DNA from: Bacteroidota bacterium
GTDB lineage: Bacteria; Bacteroidota; Ignavibacteria; Ignavibacteriales; Melioribacteraceae
Reading direction: 5' to 3'
NCBI GenBank assembly: GCA_021812745.1
Contig: JAKAMS010000068.1
Span: 2,669 to 10,128 of the forward strand
DNA length: 7,460 nt
In this document: in pieces, positions 7,174 to 7,460 of the stretch
Position numbering within the stretch: the stretch's first letter is position 1
How the letters are laid out: every line of letters starts with the position of its first letter
Notes under the pieces: generated by a model
Databases searched by the model: none
The model's input: the letters and a program-made list of their open reading frames with translations, nothing else
What the model was told of the DNA's origin: nothing
Program-made: the position numbers and the translations under genes

Positions 7174-7460
7174 ATGAAAACAATTCTTGTCGTTGAAGAT
7201 GAGATGGATATAAGGGTGAGCTTGCAAGATATACTTGAGAATGAAGGGTTTAACGTTTTAACTGCCGCAAACGGCAAGGAAGGGTTGGAACTTTCTATTT
7301 CAAAAGAGCCGGATCTTATTTTAAGTGATATTCTGATGCCCCAGATGAACGGTTATGAATTGCTAAAAAGACTTCAAGAGAATCCTATTACAGCCGCTAC
7401 CCCGTTCATTTTTCTTACAGCTAAGGTTGATGCGCACGATTTTAGAAAAGGAATGATTTC
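7174..7460 (+). CDS. Response regulator receiver protein, 3' partial
   Basis: The frame runs from ATG 7174 to the window edge without a stop: 95 complete codons plus 2 nt. The visible protein is most of a receiver domain, with Glu8/Asp9 in VVEDE, phospho-acceptor Asp52 in SDILMPQ and Thr82 in FLTAK. The conserved Lys would lie just past the edge. By hand count about 49 of 95 residues match the receiver of the LytTR regulator at 6092-6850 without gaps, and the functional residues have identical numbers, so the two may be paralogues. The output domain is unseen: it could be LytTR, another DNA-binding domain, a kinase or nothing. The gene has its own Shine-Dalgarno site and a 323-bp upstream region with repeats, so it probably has its own promoter. 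Confidence 0.93.
   Translation, partial: MKTILVVEDEMDIRVSLQDILENEGFNVLTAANGKEGLELSISKEPDLILSDILMPQMNGYELLKRLQENPITAATPFIFLTAKVDAHDFRKGMI

Overview
This AT-rich window holds parts of a two-component signalling locus, all on the plus strand. The first gene is a very large cytoplasmic sensor kinase whose 5' end lies outside the window. It reads receiver domain, 13 consecutive PAS domains, coiled coil, then HisKA and HATPase_c. A LytTR-type response regulator overlaps its stop codon by 4 bp. After a 323-bp gap comes the start of a second response regulator, cut off by the right edge.

Layout: 1-6095 multi-PAS kinase (5' partial); 6092-6850 REC-LytTR regulator; 6851-7173 non-coding; 7174-7460 REC protein (3' partial). 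The gap is not empty. It contains a 71-bp element with perfect 10-bp terminal inverted repeats and an internal 9-bp hairpin (6901-6971), a 28-bp near-perfect palindrome (7001-7028), an abutting 16-bp AT-rich palindrome (7029-7044), and a pair of direct repeats (7082-7116) upstream of the third gene. These repeats partly resemble LytTR-family binding sites.

Likely working model (inference): the PAS array integrates cytoplasmic signals or acts as a long signal-transmitting rod. The kinase core autophosphorylates on His1816 (counted from the first complete codon) and passes phosphate to Asp52 of the LytTR regulator, which binds DNA. The kinase's own N-terminal receiver could be set by another kinase, so that two pathways are joined. 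The downstream REC gene, about half identical to the LytTR protein's receiver, may be a paralogue and possibly a target of the LytTR protein.

Organism: probably a bacterium of the Bacteroidota/Chlorobiota/Ignavibacteriota group. The reasons are AT-richness, the style of the soluble multi-PAS kinase, the LytTR partner, and short palindromic intergenic repeats of a kind I associate with those genomes. This is an impression, not a search result. No RNA genes, CRISPR arrays, transposase genes or minus-strand genes were seen.
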